The notes beneath the pieces were generated by a model that made no database searches, was not told the DNA's origin, and saw nothing but the letters and a program-made list of their open reading frames with translations. Shown piece after piece: positions 36,838-44,877 of a stretch of DNA of 64,000 nucleotides (within the stretch, counting starts at the first letter, position 1; every line of letters starts with the position of its first letter). The position numbers and the translations under genes were made by a program. The DNA comes from Paenibacillus xylanexedens (lineage in GTDB: Bacteria; Bacillota; Bacilli; Paenibacillales; Paenibacillaceae): the NCBI RefSeq assembly GCF_001908275.1, contig NZ_CP018620.1, positions 3,224,001 to 3,288,000 on the forward strand, written 5' to 3'.

Positions 36838-37323
36838 TAAACTCCACTCCTGATCTTCTTTAAATTAAGAAACTTTAGGGTTGCATTGGTACAGTGAACT
36901 AGATCATTCCGTGATCCCCTCCAAAGGAAATTTATGCGACCATGGTCTTGGTTTATCAGTCGCTTTCGTAGAGACTTATGTACCGTATGAACCATAGGTG
37001 TCTAATTATTAAAACACATCTATAATTAATATGTCGTATAAAATGTCGTTAAATTGAATAGTATCGTTAAATTTTTTTTAATATTTTACGTATTTATGGA
37101 CATATCAGATGGTTTATAGGTATTTAGAACTGTTTATTTTAAAATTTCCCATTTTTTAGCTTCATTCTGTATTCTATAACATGGTGGGTAAAAATACATC
37201 CTTCAACAAAACAAAAATATGATGGTAAAGATGCAACAGAAGGCACGGATATACATCGGAAGCGGTTTTATCTATAATAACTACATATGCATTTCTCAAA
37301 TTATGAGCAGCGGGGGTTTATAG
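36838..37323. other. 486-nt divergent intergenic region between the chemoreceptor and rpiA
   Basis: No coding frame. On the minus strand the mcp leader can form GCGAC / GTCGC around the palindrome GACCATGGTC (36938-36947), and a small GATCA / TGATC hairpin near 36900. The central part (about 37010-37220) is extremely AT-rich. The rpiA promoter lies at 37250-37278. I compared the leader by eye with the c-di-GMP-I riboswitch and found only fragmentary similarity. Confidence 0.5.
37250..37278 (+). promoter_or_regulatory. Promoter of rpiA
   Basis: TATACA (four of six -35 positions), a 17-nt spacer, and a perfect TATAAT (37273-37278), 46 nt before the rpiA start. Confidence 0.5.
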
Positions 37324-37994
37324 ATGAATCTTAAACAGATAGCAGCAGAGCGTGCGGCAGAATATGTTGAAGATGGAATGAAGGTTGGATTGGGTACAGG
37401 TTCAACAGCTTATTATGCCATCTGCCGAATCGGTGAGCGGGTACGTGATGGATTGAACATTCAAGCGGTTGCCACTTCAGAGGCTTCGGACAAGCTTGCC
37501 CGTGAATGGGGGATTCCCATCGTCCCATTTGACCAGATTGGACGTCTGGATCTGACCATTGATGGCGCTGATGAAGTAGATCCCGAATTTAACCTGATTA
37601 AAGGGGGGGAGGGGCTCTTTTGCGTGAGAAAATCGTGGCGGCCAATAGTGACAAATTGATTATTGTAGCGGATGGCAGCAAAGCCGTACAAAAGTTGGGG
37701 AAATTCCCGCTTCCAGTTGAGGTGGTTCCATTTGCTTCTGAGTGGACCTTCCAGGCGCTCGAACAATTGGGGTGTCAACCACAGTGGCGGATGGATGGAC
37801 AGCAACGTTATCTGACAGACAACGGAAACCTGATAGCGGATTGCCACTTGGAGGCGATTGATCACGCTGCGGACCTTAATGTTCAATTGAACATGTTACC
37901 AGGTGTTGTTGATAACGGACTATTTGTGGATATGGCTAGTACAGTCATTCTTGCCAATGCGGACGGCAGTATCGAAGAGCTTCATCGTTCTTAA
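37324..37994 (+). pseudogene. rpiA: Ribose-5-phosphate isomerase A, interrupted by a one-base frameshift
   Basis: The protein is split over two frames. The first (to 37659) begins MNLKQIAAERAAEYVEDGMK and carries VGLGTGSTAYYAI and LTIDGADEVDPEFNLIKGG. The second (from about 37610 to 37994) continues with REKIVAANSDKLIIVADGSK and ends with GVVDNGLFVDMASTVILA. All RpiA motifs are present once the frames are joined. The break is in AAA-GGGGGGG-AGGGG (G7 at 37603-37609): one extra G restores the family sequence LIKGGGGALLREKI. RpiA interconverts ribose-5- and ribulose-5-phosphate in the pentose phosphate pathway. A real pseudogene, a sequencing error in the homopolymer, or slippage-based phase variation are all possible. 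The rest of the gene shows no other damage. Confidence 0.88.
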
Positions 37995-38019
37995 TATGGA
38001 GGAGGGTGCTTTTCATCGT

Positions 38020-38619
38020 ATGAAAGAACTGCCAATCGTTGATGGTGAACTTGTACTCAGGTGTGTGGAGAAACAGGATCTGAAAGAACTCTACGAATAG
38101 ATCTACAGTGATGACGTATCTGAATGGAAGCAATGGGATGCACCCTATTACCCACTTAAACACGAAAGTTATGAAAGTTTTGAACAAGGTATGCTCAAAC
38201 GTATGGACGTAGATCCAGGCGATTCCAAACCCGTATCAATCCGTATTATTGAATCCGACAGACAAATTGTGGGTACAATCAGCTATTACATAGAAGATGA
38301 GTTATCCATGTGGCTGGAAATAGGGATTGTAATATACAGATCTGTCCAGTGGGGACGCGGGGTTGGCACACGCTCACTTGTCATGTGGTCAAGTCATTTG
38401 TTCGAACAGATGCCTTTGGTTCGGGTTGGATTGACTACTTGGTCTGGTAATGAACGTATGATGCGTGCGGCTGTGAAAGCCGGATTACAGGTAGAGGAGC
38501 GAATGCGGAAGTGTCGTATCGTTCGCGGGCAGTACTATGATTCAATTCGTATGGGGATGCTCCGTGAGGAGTGGGAGCAGAAGCTTGCCCCTCATACGAG
38601 CCGAAATGTAAACAACTGA
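38020..38619 (+). pseudogene. GNAT acetyltransferase with an in-frame amber codon after 26 codons
   Basis: ATG 38020 starts MKELPIVDGELVLRCVEK, a typical RimJ-like GNAT opening (an in-frame ATG at 37996 is also possible). The frame meets TAG at 38098-38100 (KELYE*IYSDDVSEWKQWD). The same frame then runs open to 38619 with GNAT features: IVGTISYYIED, WLEIGIVIYRSVQWGRGVGT (motif A) and GLTTWSGNERMMRAAVKAGL. The protein reads smoothly across the stop; a tryptophan (TGG) there would fit related proteins. GGAGGAGG lies before the start. It is directly downstream of the frameshifted rpiA. Without read-through only a 26-residue peptide is made, unless a start at ATG 38191 gives a truncated product. 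Confidence 0.85.
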
Positions 38620-38634
38620 TGGAGGATTATTGAA

Positions 38635-39096
38635 ATGCTGAACACGGAGGACAACCGGGAACTGTCTTTACAATTATTCGTGGTTCTTGTTCGGGCCTAC
38701 AATTCTGTGACCTCACGTTCCAATCGGGACATCCAGAGTCACGGACTGAATACGACAGAATTTGGTGTGCTTGATTTGTTATATCATAAGGGACCACAGG
38801 CATTGCAAAAGATTGGTGAAAAGGTGTTAATGTCCAGTGGTAATATTACGTATGTTGTAGATAAGTTGCAAAATAAAAATCTGCTGTTTCGTCGACCATC
38901 CAAGGAAGATCGGCGTGTCATTTACGCTGAGTTAACCGAGGAAGGAAGAGAATTGTTCACACAGATATTTCCTCAACACCATCAGGTCATCATTGATGCT
39001 TTGGAAGGACTTGACCCTTCCGAGAAAGTAGATGCGATTAAGATGTTGAAGAAGCTGGGACTGGCGGCAGAAGGGAAAACTGACTTGCGTTCATAA
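38635..39096 (+). CDS. MarR family transcriptional regulator
   Basis: 153 residues with GGAGG seven to eight nt before the ATG. It is a winged-helix MarR protein: recognition region LQKIGEKVLMSSGNITYVVDKL and wing RRPSKEDRRVIYAELTEEG. The sequence MSSGNITYVVDKLQ resembles the MhqR/YkmA-type branch, some members of which sense quinones or related electrophiles; this is family knowledge, not proven here. It lies 15 nt after the acetyltransferase, so it is probably in the rpiA-GNAT operon, and unlike those two genes it is intact. A terminator overlaps its stop codon. Confidence 0.88.
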   Translation: MLNTEDNRELSLQLFVVLVRAYNSVTSRSNRDIQSHGLNTTEFGVLDLLYHKGPQALQKIGEKVLMSSGNITYVVDKLQNKNLLFRRPSKEDRRVIYAELTEEGRELFTQIFPQHHQVIIDALEGLDPSEKVDAIKMLKKLGLAAEGKTDLRS

Positions 39097-39117
39097 CGCA
39101 GGTCAGTTTTTTTGTGG
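39079..39117 (+). terminator. Terminator of the rpiA-GNAT-marR operon
   Basis: ACTGAC-T-TGCGTT / AACGCA-G-GTCAGT with a CAT loop and seven T. The stop codon of marR lies inside the stem. Confidence 0.85.
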
Positions 39118-39332
39118 AACTCGAAAAGTACAGGTATATACTGGCTGACTGACTTGCAAGGCCCTCCATAATATAGGAAGATTGTTCTATATATTCATCG
39201 TGTGTAAAACATGATCATCGAAAGCTCATGTATAATGGAACAGAACGATTAAGAGCGGAATGGATGGATTGGATCAAGTAGAAGGTATCACCAGAAGACC
39301 TGGCGATTAATCTCAATCTGATCAAAGAGACA

Positions 39333-40127
39333 TTGGAAGAAGAATTTGACCATCCGTCAAAGGCACTTCTGCTCGAGTATCTGGAGATGGGAATATATAG
39401 AACAACACATATGGAGTCACAGGCGGGTTACATCAACGAATCCATGCCATATGCAGATGCCGCGCAATCGTACTTGCAGTGTTTGCTTGAGAATAAACGG
39501 AAAGAAGCCTTCGAGATCATTGAAGCCCTGTTAGAAGCTGGAGTGACGATTCGTGATATTTATCGATATATCTTTCAGCCCACCCAATATGAAATTGGAC
39601 GATTGTGGCAATGCCATCGTATCAGTGTGGGGCAAGAACACTTTTGTACGGCAGCGACCCAGTCATTCATATCACGTCTTTATTCTCGCTGGCTGATTCA
39701 TACGGGTCAGGATAAAAAACTAGTGGCTACCTGTGTAGGCAGTGAACAACATGAGATCGGACTGCGTATGCTCACAGATGTGTTCGAGATGGAAGGTTGG
39801 GATACGCACTATCTGGGAGCCAATGTTCCCAATGGAAGTGTAATAGAGGCTATAGAGCGGCATCAGGGCGATGTTGTTGCGATTTCAGTTACGATGACGT
39901 ATCACCTTCATCTGGCCAAAGAGTTGATTCATCTGATCCGTCATCATCCGGCAACGGCACATGTGAAGATTATGGTGGGGGGATATCCCTTTAATATTGA
40001 TCAGGAGTTGTGGAAAACGATAGGAGCTGACGGTTATGCTCCAGGAGCCGATGAAGCGGTAGCGGTTGCAGAACAATTACTGTCTCAGCCAGCTACATGT
40101 AATTATCTTGATATGGTTAGGGATTAG
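39333..40127 (+). CDS. Free-standing B12-binding photoreceptor-like protein (CarH sensory half)
   Basis: The open frame contains a four-helix B12-binding_2 domain (~40-120) with W92-x9-E102-H103 (LWQCHRISVGQEHFCT), the signature of CarH-type adenosylcobalamin light sensors. A Rossmann-like cobalamin domain follows, with E-x-H-x-x-G (SEQHEIG, H140), ISVT and MVGGYPF. The MerR-type DNA-binding domain of CarH is missing. The 5' end is uncertain: TTG 39333 has no good ribosome binding site. In the same frame ATG 39264 would give MDWIK followed by TAG (39279-39281) and then coding-like sequence, so a nonsense mutation is possible. A short ATG frame at 39260 with a frameshift is an alternative. The hybrid kinase gene starts 15 nt downstream and is the likely signalling partner. 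Confidence 0.85.
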   Translation: MEEEFDHPSKALLLEYLEMGIYRTTHMESQAGYINESMPYADAAQSYLQCLLENKRKEAFEIIEALLEAGVTIRDIYRYIFQPTQYEIGRLWQCHRISVGQEHFCTAATQSFISRLYSRWLIHTGQDKKLVATCVGSEQHEIGLRMLTDVFEMEGWDTHYLGANVPNGSVIEAIERHQGDVVAISVTMTYHLHLAKELIHLIRHHPATAHVKIMVGGYPFNIDQELWKTIGADGYAPGADEAVAVAEQLLSQPATCNYLDMVRD

Positions 40128-40142
40128 GAGAGGGATGTTGTG

Positions 40143-41840
40143 ATGTCTAATGAGAGCGGAGAGCTACAGAGGCTACGCAGAACGATTGAGCAGTTATCAG
40201 ATCAGATGATCCGGAGTAAAGAGCAAGAGGAACGGACACTTACGGAATTCTCGGAAATGAATAATGAACTGGTGACACTCCAGCGTCTGCTTGCAAAGAA
40301 CAATAACAGTCTTGAAGCTGCACGTCAGCAAGCAGTAGATGCAGGTGATTCAAAAATCGCATTTATTGCCGGCATCAGTCATGATTTTCGTACGCCATTA
40401 AATGGCATATTGGGAATGGCTGAGATGCTGAAGCTGTCTCCATTGTCTGAAGAACAGGAGAATTCCGTTTCCGTTATACAGGATGCTGCCAAACTGCTGC
40501 TTAAGCTGATTCAGGATCTTCTGGATCTGTCCAAACTTGAGGCGGGTCAGATGCGACTTGAACTGGGAGAAGTGGATCTGCAAGAGACGATAAACTATAT
40601 TGTTCGTTTGCTCGAACCCCAAGTCAGAAAGAACGGAAATCAGTTATCGATAGACTGTGACCCCAGAATCTCTACTCTTCTTGAAGGGGATTCAACGAGG
40701 ATTACACAGATACTGATCAATCTAATTCAGAATGCGAACAAATTCACATCAGAAGGTACGGTGCGGATACGAGTCGCCCTTATGAAAGATGATGAGATTA
40801 CACAAATGATCCGATTTGAAGTCGAAGACACGGGCATTGGTATCTCGGAAGAAGATCAGAACCAGTTATTTCAACCCTACGTGCAGACTGAACGAGGACG
40901 CTCAAGTGAGTATGGAGGAACGGGCCTTGGATTATCGATCTGCAAGTCGCTCGTTACACTGATGGAAGGTCAGATTGGAGTAGACAGTCAGGAGGGTGAA
41001 GGATCAACATTCTGGTTCGAACTTACACTTGGTAAGAAAGACGGTAACCAGTCTGTTGCTTCCGCTCAAGAGCATCAGGGGCAGGATATGGATGATGAAG
41101 CTCCTTCTGTATCTGTATTGCTGGCCGACGATAATGTCATCAACCGGCAGCTTGTTATGTTGCAGCTCAAAAAACTGGGGATAACCCAAGTGGACGCTGT
41201 AGTGAATGGGGAAGAGGCAATAGCTGCTTTTCTCAGCAAAAAATACAGTTTGATTTTCATGGATTATATGATGCCAGTGATGGACGGTTTGGAGGCAACA
41301 TGCAAAATCCGCTCGATAGAAATGGATGAAATGCGCCATACCACACCAATCATTGCAATGACAGGTAATGTCATGCAGGGAGAGAAAGACAAGTGTATGG
41401 AAGCCGGGATGAATGACTTTATTGGCAAACCCTTCACGCTGGAAATTCTGAGTAAGATGATCGAGAAGTGGCAGCAATCGTCCGAACCGACCGAGGTACT
41501 AAATATGAGCATCGTACATGAGATTGCGGAATTAAACACCGATGGCGATCGTACACTCCTTGGTATGTTGTTGGACATGTATCGTACCGATACACCTGGC
41601 AAAATTGAGGCGCTGCGCAGACATATTGTGTCCGGTGACCATGTTGCTGCAACCGAGGTAGCCCATGATCTGAAATCAGGGAGTTTGAGCCTGGGGATTC
41701 GTTATTTATCAACGTTGTTTGCTCAGATAGAGCAGTTCGCGAAGGAAGGTCAATCACGGAAAGCAGAACCTTTGCTGGATGCTTTGTTACCCGCCTATCA
41801 AGCAGCATGTGCAGCACTGCAACGAGTAAGTAAAGATTGA
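40143..41840 (+). CDS. Cytoplasmic hybrid histidine kinase (HisKA-HATPase-REC-HPt) paired with the B12 protein
   Basis: Start ATG 40143, eight nt after GGAGAGGG (a GTG at 40140 is also possible); 565 residues, no membrane segment. Residues 1-70 form a charged coiled coil with no PAS, GAF or other sensor. H80 in FIAGISHDFRTPLNG is the phosphorylated histidine. The ATP-binding boxes are NLIQNANKF (~193-201), EDTGIGI and GGTGLGL. The receiver (~323-440) has DD, the phospho-acceptor D374 in LIFMDYMMPVMDG, and K429. The C-terminal HPt has H508 in AHDLKSGSLS. All catalytic residues are present, so the protein can run a complete internal phosphorelay. The coiled coil suggests that its input comes from a partner, most simply the B12-binding protein encoded 15 nt upstream. 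The final response regulator is not in the window. Confidence 0.92.
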   Translation: MSNESGELQRLRRTIEQLSDQMIRSKEQEERTLTEFSEMNNELVTLQRLLAKNNNSLEAARQQAVDAGDSKIAFIAGISHDFRTPLNGILGMAEMLKLSPLSEEQENSVSVIQDAAKLLLKLIQDLLDLSKLEAGQMRLELGEVDLQETINYIVRLLEPQVRKNGNQLSIDCDPRISTLLEGDSTRITQILINLIQNANKFTSEGTVRIRVALMKDDEITQMIRFEVEDTGIGISEEDQNQLFQPYVQTERGRSSEYGGTGLGLSICKSLVTLMEGQIGVDSQEGEGSTFWFELTLGKKDGNQSVASAQEHQGQDMDDEAPSVSVLLADDNVINRQLVMLQLKKLGITQVDAVVNGEEAIAAFLSKKYSLIFMDYMMPVMDGLEATCKIRSIEMDEMRHTTPIIAMTGNVMQGEKDKCMEAGMNDFIGKPFTLEILSKMIEKWQQSSEPTEVLNMSIVHEIAELNTDGDRTLLGMLLDMYRTDTPGKIEALRRHIVSGDHVAATEVAHDLKSGSLSLGIRYLSTLFAQIEQFAKEGQSRKAEPLLDALLPAYQAACAALQRVSKD

Positions 41841-41876
41841 ACATATCTTAATGAGGAAAGAGGGTAGGGCTCGTTC

Positions 41877-42830
41877 ATGTTATTCTATGTACTTGCAGCA
41901 CTGGTACTGATCTTTATTGCTCTTCTGTGGGCAGGAGGGCTTTATTTTTTCAAAACGGCCATTCGCCGTACACCAAAAACGTTTTTGGTAGATAATCCAA
42001 ATCTGATGCCTGAACCGGACAATGAAATCATTAGCAGTGCTTCTGACCTGAAGTGGCTGGATGCTCAGCCTACAGAAGAGATATCTCTTCAATCACATGA
42101 TGGATTAAAACTGTATGGTACATGGTTCGGTTCCAATAAGGGGTCAGATCAGACGGTTATTCTGGCACATGGTTATTCGGGTAGAGGCAGAGAAATGGCT
42201 GGATTTGCCCGGTTTTATGCGGAAAAGCACGGTTATAACGTACTCATGCCAGATGATCGAGGTCATGGACAGAGTGAAGGTGATATCATCGGTTTTGGCT
42301 GGTTAGATCGGAAGGATTATGTCCAGTGGACCAACTGGGTGCTTGAAAAAGTGGGTACACAAGGAGAAATCATATTGCACGGCATATCCATGGGAGGAGC
42401 AACCGTACTGATGACAGGTGGTGAAGCCCTGCCGATTCAGGTTAAAGCGATTGTCTCTGATTGTGCGTATACATCCGTGGAAGAAGAACTGACGTTCCAG
42501 TTAAAGCAATTATACAAGCTACCTGCATTTCCGTTTATACCTGTCACAAGTCTGATCTCCCGGTGGAAAGCAGGGTATTCCTTTAGAGAGGCTTCGGCTC
42601 TCAAGCAGCTTGCCAAAGTTAACGTTCCCGTGTTATTCATCCACGGTGAGGCTGATATGTTTGTACCAACGGAAATGGTGTACAGGTTGTATGAAGCTTG
42701 CCCAACCGAAAAGGAACTGCTGACCGTCCCCCGTGCGGGTCATGGTACAGCGTTTCAAGTCGATCGCACCGGATATGAGGCGGCGCTGGAATCCTTTATG
42801 AAGAAAAATCTGTCACCTGCTTTTAATTGA
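41877..42830 (+). CDS. Membrane-anchored alpha/beta hydrolase
   Basis: 317 residues. A single N-terminal membrane helix (LFYVLAALVLIFIALLWAGG) is followed by an alpha/beta hydrolase. The oxyanion region is ILAHGYSGRGREM, the nucleophile is the serine in LHGISMGGATV, the acid lies in IHGEADMFVP, and the histidine in RAGHGTAF. Relatives are annotated as S9-type or YfhR-like hydrolases of unknown substrate. Its start follows the kinase stop by 36 nt with AGAGGGTAGGG upstream, so it may be co-transcribed with the B12-kinase pair. Confidence 0.88.
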   Translation: MLFYVLAALVLIFIALLWAGGLYFFKTAIRRTPKTFLVDNPNLMPEPDNEIISSASDLKWLDAQPTEEISLQSHDGLKLYGTWFGSNKGSDQTVILAHGYSGRGREMAGFARFYAEKHGYNVLMPDDRGHGQSEGDIIGFGWLDRKDYVQWTNWVLEKVGTQGEIILHGISMGGATVLMTGGEALPIQVKAIVSDCAYTSVEEELTFQLKQLYKLPAFPFIPVTSLISRWKAGYSFREASALKQLAKVNVPVLFIHGEADMFVPTEMVYRLYEACPTEKELLTVPRAGHGTAFQVDRTGYEAALESFMKKNLSPAFN

Positions 42831-42898
42831 TTTTTTTGTGACAATCTGGGTATTAAGTAGAAGATGCAAATCATTTTCTAAACGATGGGGGTATCTTG

Positions 42899-43612
42899 AT
42901 GGGAAACGAACAATTTGAGGCTGCGCGAAAAGCAGAGGCAGGTTATCATTCCAATTTCTATCAGAATAATGAATTATTCGCCTCTGGCACTTGGATGTCC
43001 AGGCCAATGCCTATGGTGATGGATATGCTGGAACGTCTTCTTGCTCATAAGGAGGAACTGCGTGTTCTTGATCTTGGATGTGGAGTTGGGAGACATACGA
43101 TACCGATTGCACAGCGTCTTGCGAAAACGAACAGTGAAGTCATCGGTGTGGATTTACTGGATGAGGCAGTAGACGGACTTCGCAAGTATGCGAAAGAATA
43201 TCATGTTGATCATATCGTACAGGCAGTGAAAGCAGATGTTGAACATTATGCTGTGGAGCCAAACTATTTTGATTATATCGCTGCTTGTTCTTGTCTGGAA
43301 CATGTCTCAAATAAGCAAGCCTTTATGGAAGCGATAGACCGGTTACAGGCCGGAACTCGCACAGGGGGCATTCATTGTATTACGATGAGTACCAATGTGG
43401 AGGAAAAAGAAATCAATACAGGCAAGGAGATTGAACCATTAATTGAGCTGAACCTGCCCACAGCCGAGGCGATTGCTATACTGGAGGATGCCTACAAAGG
43501 CTGGAATATTCTGCTTCAGGAACATGTTACACAGACGATTGAAGAGGAAAAGTATGATGAACCGACACAATTCCGTTGTGAACTGCTTCGTTTTGCTGTA
43601 CAAAAGCATTAA
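42899..43612 (+). CDS. Class I SAM-dependent methyltransferase
   Basis: Start ATG 42899 after GGGGG at seven nt (TTG 42896 is less likely); 237 residues. Motif I is VLDLGCGVGRHT, motif II acidic IGVDLLDEAV, and CSCLEHVS is the post-motif. It is a Rossmann-fold methyltransferase of the Methyltransf_25/TehB-like type. The substrate cannot be inferred from its neighbours. Confidence 0.88.
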   Translation: MGNEQFEAARKAEAGYHSNFYQNNELFASGTWMSRPMPMVMDMLERLLAHKEELRVLDLGCGVGRHTIPIAQRLAKTNSEVIGVDLLDEAVDGLRKYAKEYHVDHIVQAVKADVEHYAVEPNYFDYIAACSCLEHVSNKQAFMEAIDRLQAGTRTGGIHCITMSTNVEEKEINTGKEIEPLIELNLPTAEAIAILEDAYKGWNILLQEHVTQTIEEEKYDEPTQFRCELLRFAVQKH

Positions 43613-43618
43613 ACTCTC

Positions 43619-43652
43619 TGCCGGGACCTGACAATGGACCCGGCACTCTTAA
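43619..43652 (+). terminator. Possible weak terminator after the methyltransferase
   Basis: TGCCGGG pairs with CCCGGCA across a 13-nt loop, but the following CTCTTAATG is a poor T-tract. Confidence 0.4.
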
Positions 43653-43760
43653 TGTGTGGTCTGAAGGGTATCGGAGTTGAATCGGCACACGACTTGAACT
43701 TTTAGAGGCTAACGACTACAATACGATAACGGAAACAAGCAAGGTATAGGAGGAATCAAG

Positions 43761-44198
43761 GTGTTAATTAATCTGAAATCACGCATACAGGAGCCGGAAG
43801 TACAGGAGCTATTGTCCTACTCGGTCTTTCCTGATCCGGATCACTTGAACCGTGCGTTGCAACAATATGTAGAGAAAGACGAATTGCAAATGGGCGGTTA
43901 CGAAGATGAGGGACAATTGATCGGTCTGATTGGATATGAGAAGACAGGAACAAGTGAGGTTACCATTCATCATATCTCGGTTTTGCCTGAAAACCGCTTT
44001 AAAAATTATGGACGTGGTATGATCTCACAGCTGTTGGCAACATACAATCCTGATAGACTGATTGCTGAGACCGAGCTGGAAGCCGTCGAGTTTTATCGGA
44101 ATACGGGGTTTGTGGTATATAGTCTGGGCGAACTGTATCCAGGTGTAGAGCGATTCCGTTGTGTGCTTGAAAAAGAGGAAGATACAGACGAAGAGTAG
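43761..44198 (+). CDS. Small GNAT acetyltransferase
   Basis: The GTG start lies seven nt after AGGAGG; 145 residues. It has a minimal GNAT core: LIGLIGYEK, TIHHISVLPENRFKNYGRGM (motif A, normally R/Q-x-x-G-x-G, here K-N-Y-G-R-G), and AVEFYRNTGFVVYS. Its acidic tail ends EKEEDTDEE. The substrate is unknown. It is encoded alone between two hairpins. Confidence 0.85.
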   Translation: MLINLKSRIQEPEVQELLSYSVFPDPDHLNRALQQYVEKDELQMGGYEDEGQLIGLIGYEKTGTSEVTIHHISVLPENRFKNYGRGMISQLLATYNPDRLIAETELEAVEFYRNTGFVVYSLGELYPGVERFRCVLEKEEDTDEE

Positions 44199-44246
44199 CA
44201 CAGAGGCATTTTATTACTTTAAGAAATATATGGATTATCATCAGTA

Positions 44247-44300
44247 CAGGATGTTGGATTTGGCAATGAGCTGAGTCGGACGTCCTGTTTTTTTTGTCGT
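44247..44300 (+). terminator. Terminator after the small GNAT gene
   Basis: CAGGATGT pairs with ACGTCCTG (one G-U pair) across a 28-nt loop, followed by eight T. Confidence 0.6.
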
Positions 44301-44327
44301 TTTCATCAGAAAAGCAGGAAAAAAGTA

Positions 44328-44355
44328 TTGCTTTAAGAGATTGTTTCATTATAGA
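44328..44355 (+). promoter_or_regulatory. Promoter of the marR-MMPL operon
   Basis: TTGCTT (44328-44333), a 16-nt spacer and TATAGA (44350-44355), with the start codon 64 nt further on. Confidence 0.5.
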
Positions 44356-44371
44356 ATAGTTTCACAGAAGA

Positions 44372-44392
44372 ATAGTTCGTTAAGTGAACTAT
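44372..44392. promoter_or_regulatory. Operator-like inverted repeat in the marR leader
   Basis: ATAGTTC-7 nt-GAACTAT, perfect 7-bp arms, lying just downstream of the expected transcription start and 27 nt before the marR start. It is a likely autorepression site. Confidence 0.6.
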
Positions 44393-44418
44393 ATAGATTC
44401 GGGAAAGGAGAATGAAGA

Positions 44419-44877
44419 ATGAATACACCGGATGCAAAAAGTTTGGTGAATCGCTATTTGGATGCTTCCTTTATGGTCAATAAGCGCTTTGATACGCGGA
44501 TACGTGAACAAGTGGGGCAGACCATAACGACCGATCAGTTCTGCGCACTTCGTCTGATTGAAGAGAAACCTTTCTGCACGCCCTCTGATCTTGCAGAGCT
44601 TCTGTGTATAGGTAAGAGCAGCATTACCGCTTTGGTCAACAAGCTGGTGGATCGTGATCTGGTCCATCGGGCCGGGGATGAACGCGACCGCCGCGTTGTA
44701 TATCTGACACTGACGGATACCGGACGACAGGTATACAGGGAAACAGAACAGGAAATACAGCAGATTCTGGAGCCGTATCTGGTTCATTTTAAACCGGAAG
44801 AAGTCCGAATTTTCATTGAATCTTTTGAGAAGCTTGCAGCTTTGCTATCGCATGAAGGAGGACGGGAGAACGAATGA
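44419..44877 (+). CDS. MarR family repressor of the MMPL exporter (YdgG-like)
   Basis: 152 residues, with AAAGGAGAATGAAG before the ATG. The winged helix is PSDLAELLCIGKSSITALVNKL and the wing DERDRRVVYLTLTDTG. The last codon overlaps the exporter start (ATGA at 44874-44877), so translation is coupled. The same pairing, a MarR regulator followed by an MMPL exporter, occurs in Bacillus subtilis as ydgG-ydgH. It probably binds the inverted repeat at 44372. Confidence 0.9.
   Translation: MNTPDAKSLVNRYLDASFMVNKRFDTRIREQVGQTITTDQFCALRLIEEKPFCTPSDLAELLCIGKSSITALVNKLVDRDLVHRAGDERDRRVVYLTLTDTGRQVYRETEQEIQQILEPYLVHFKPEEVRIFIESFEKLAALLSHEGGRENE

Noticed and set aside
36840..37010. Possible c-di-GMP riboswitch in the leader of the chemoreceptor gene
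   Set aside because: Such riboswitches often precede chemoreceptors, and short AAACC/TCGCA-like pieces occur, but the conserved core and tetraloop receptor are not present by eye. A covariance-model search with the GEMM families would decide.
38098..39281. Pyrrolysine or other natural recoding of TAG
   Set aside because: No pyl genes are in the window, TAG also serves as an ordinary stop (for example at 2281 and 40125), and Paenibacillus is not known for pyrrolysine. Mutation or sequence error is simpler.
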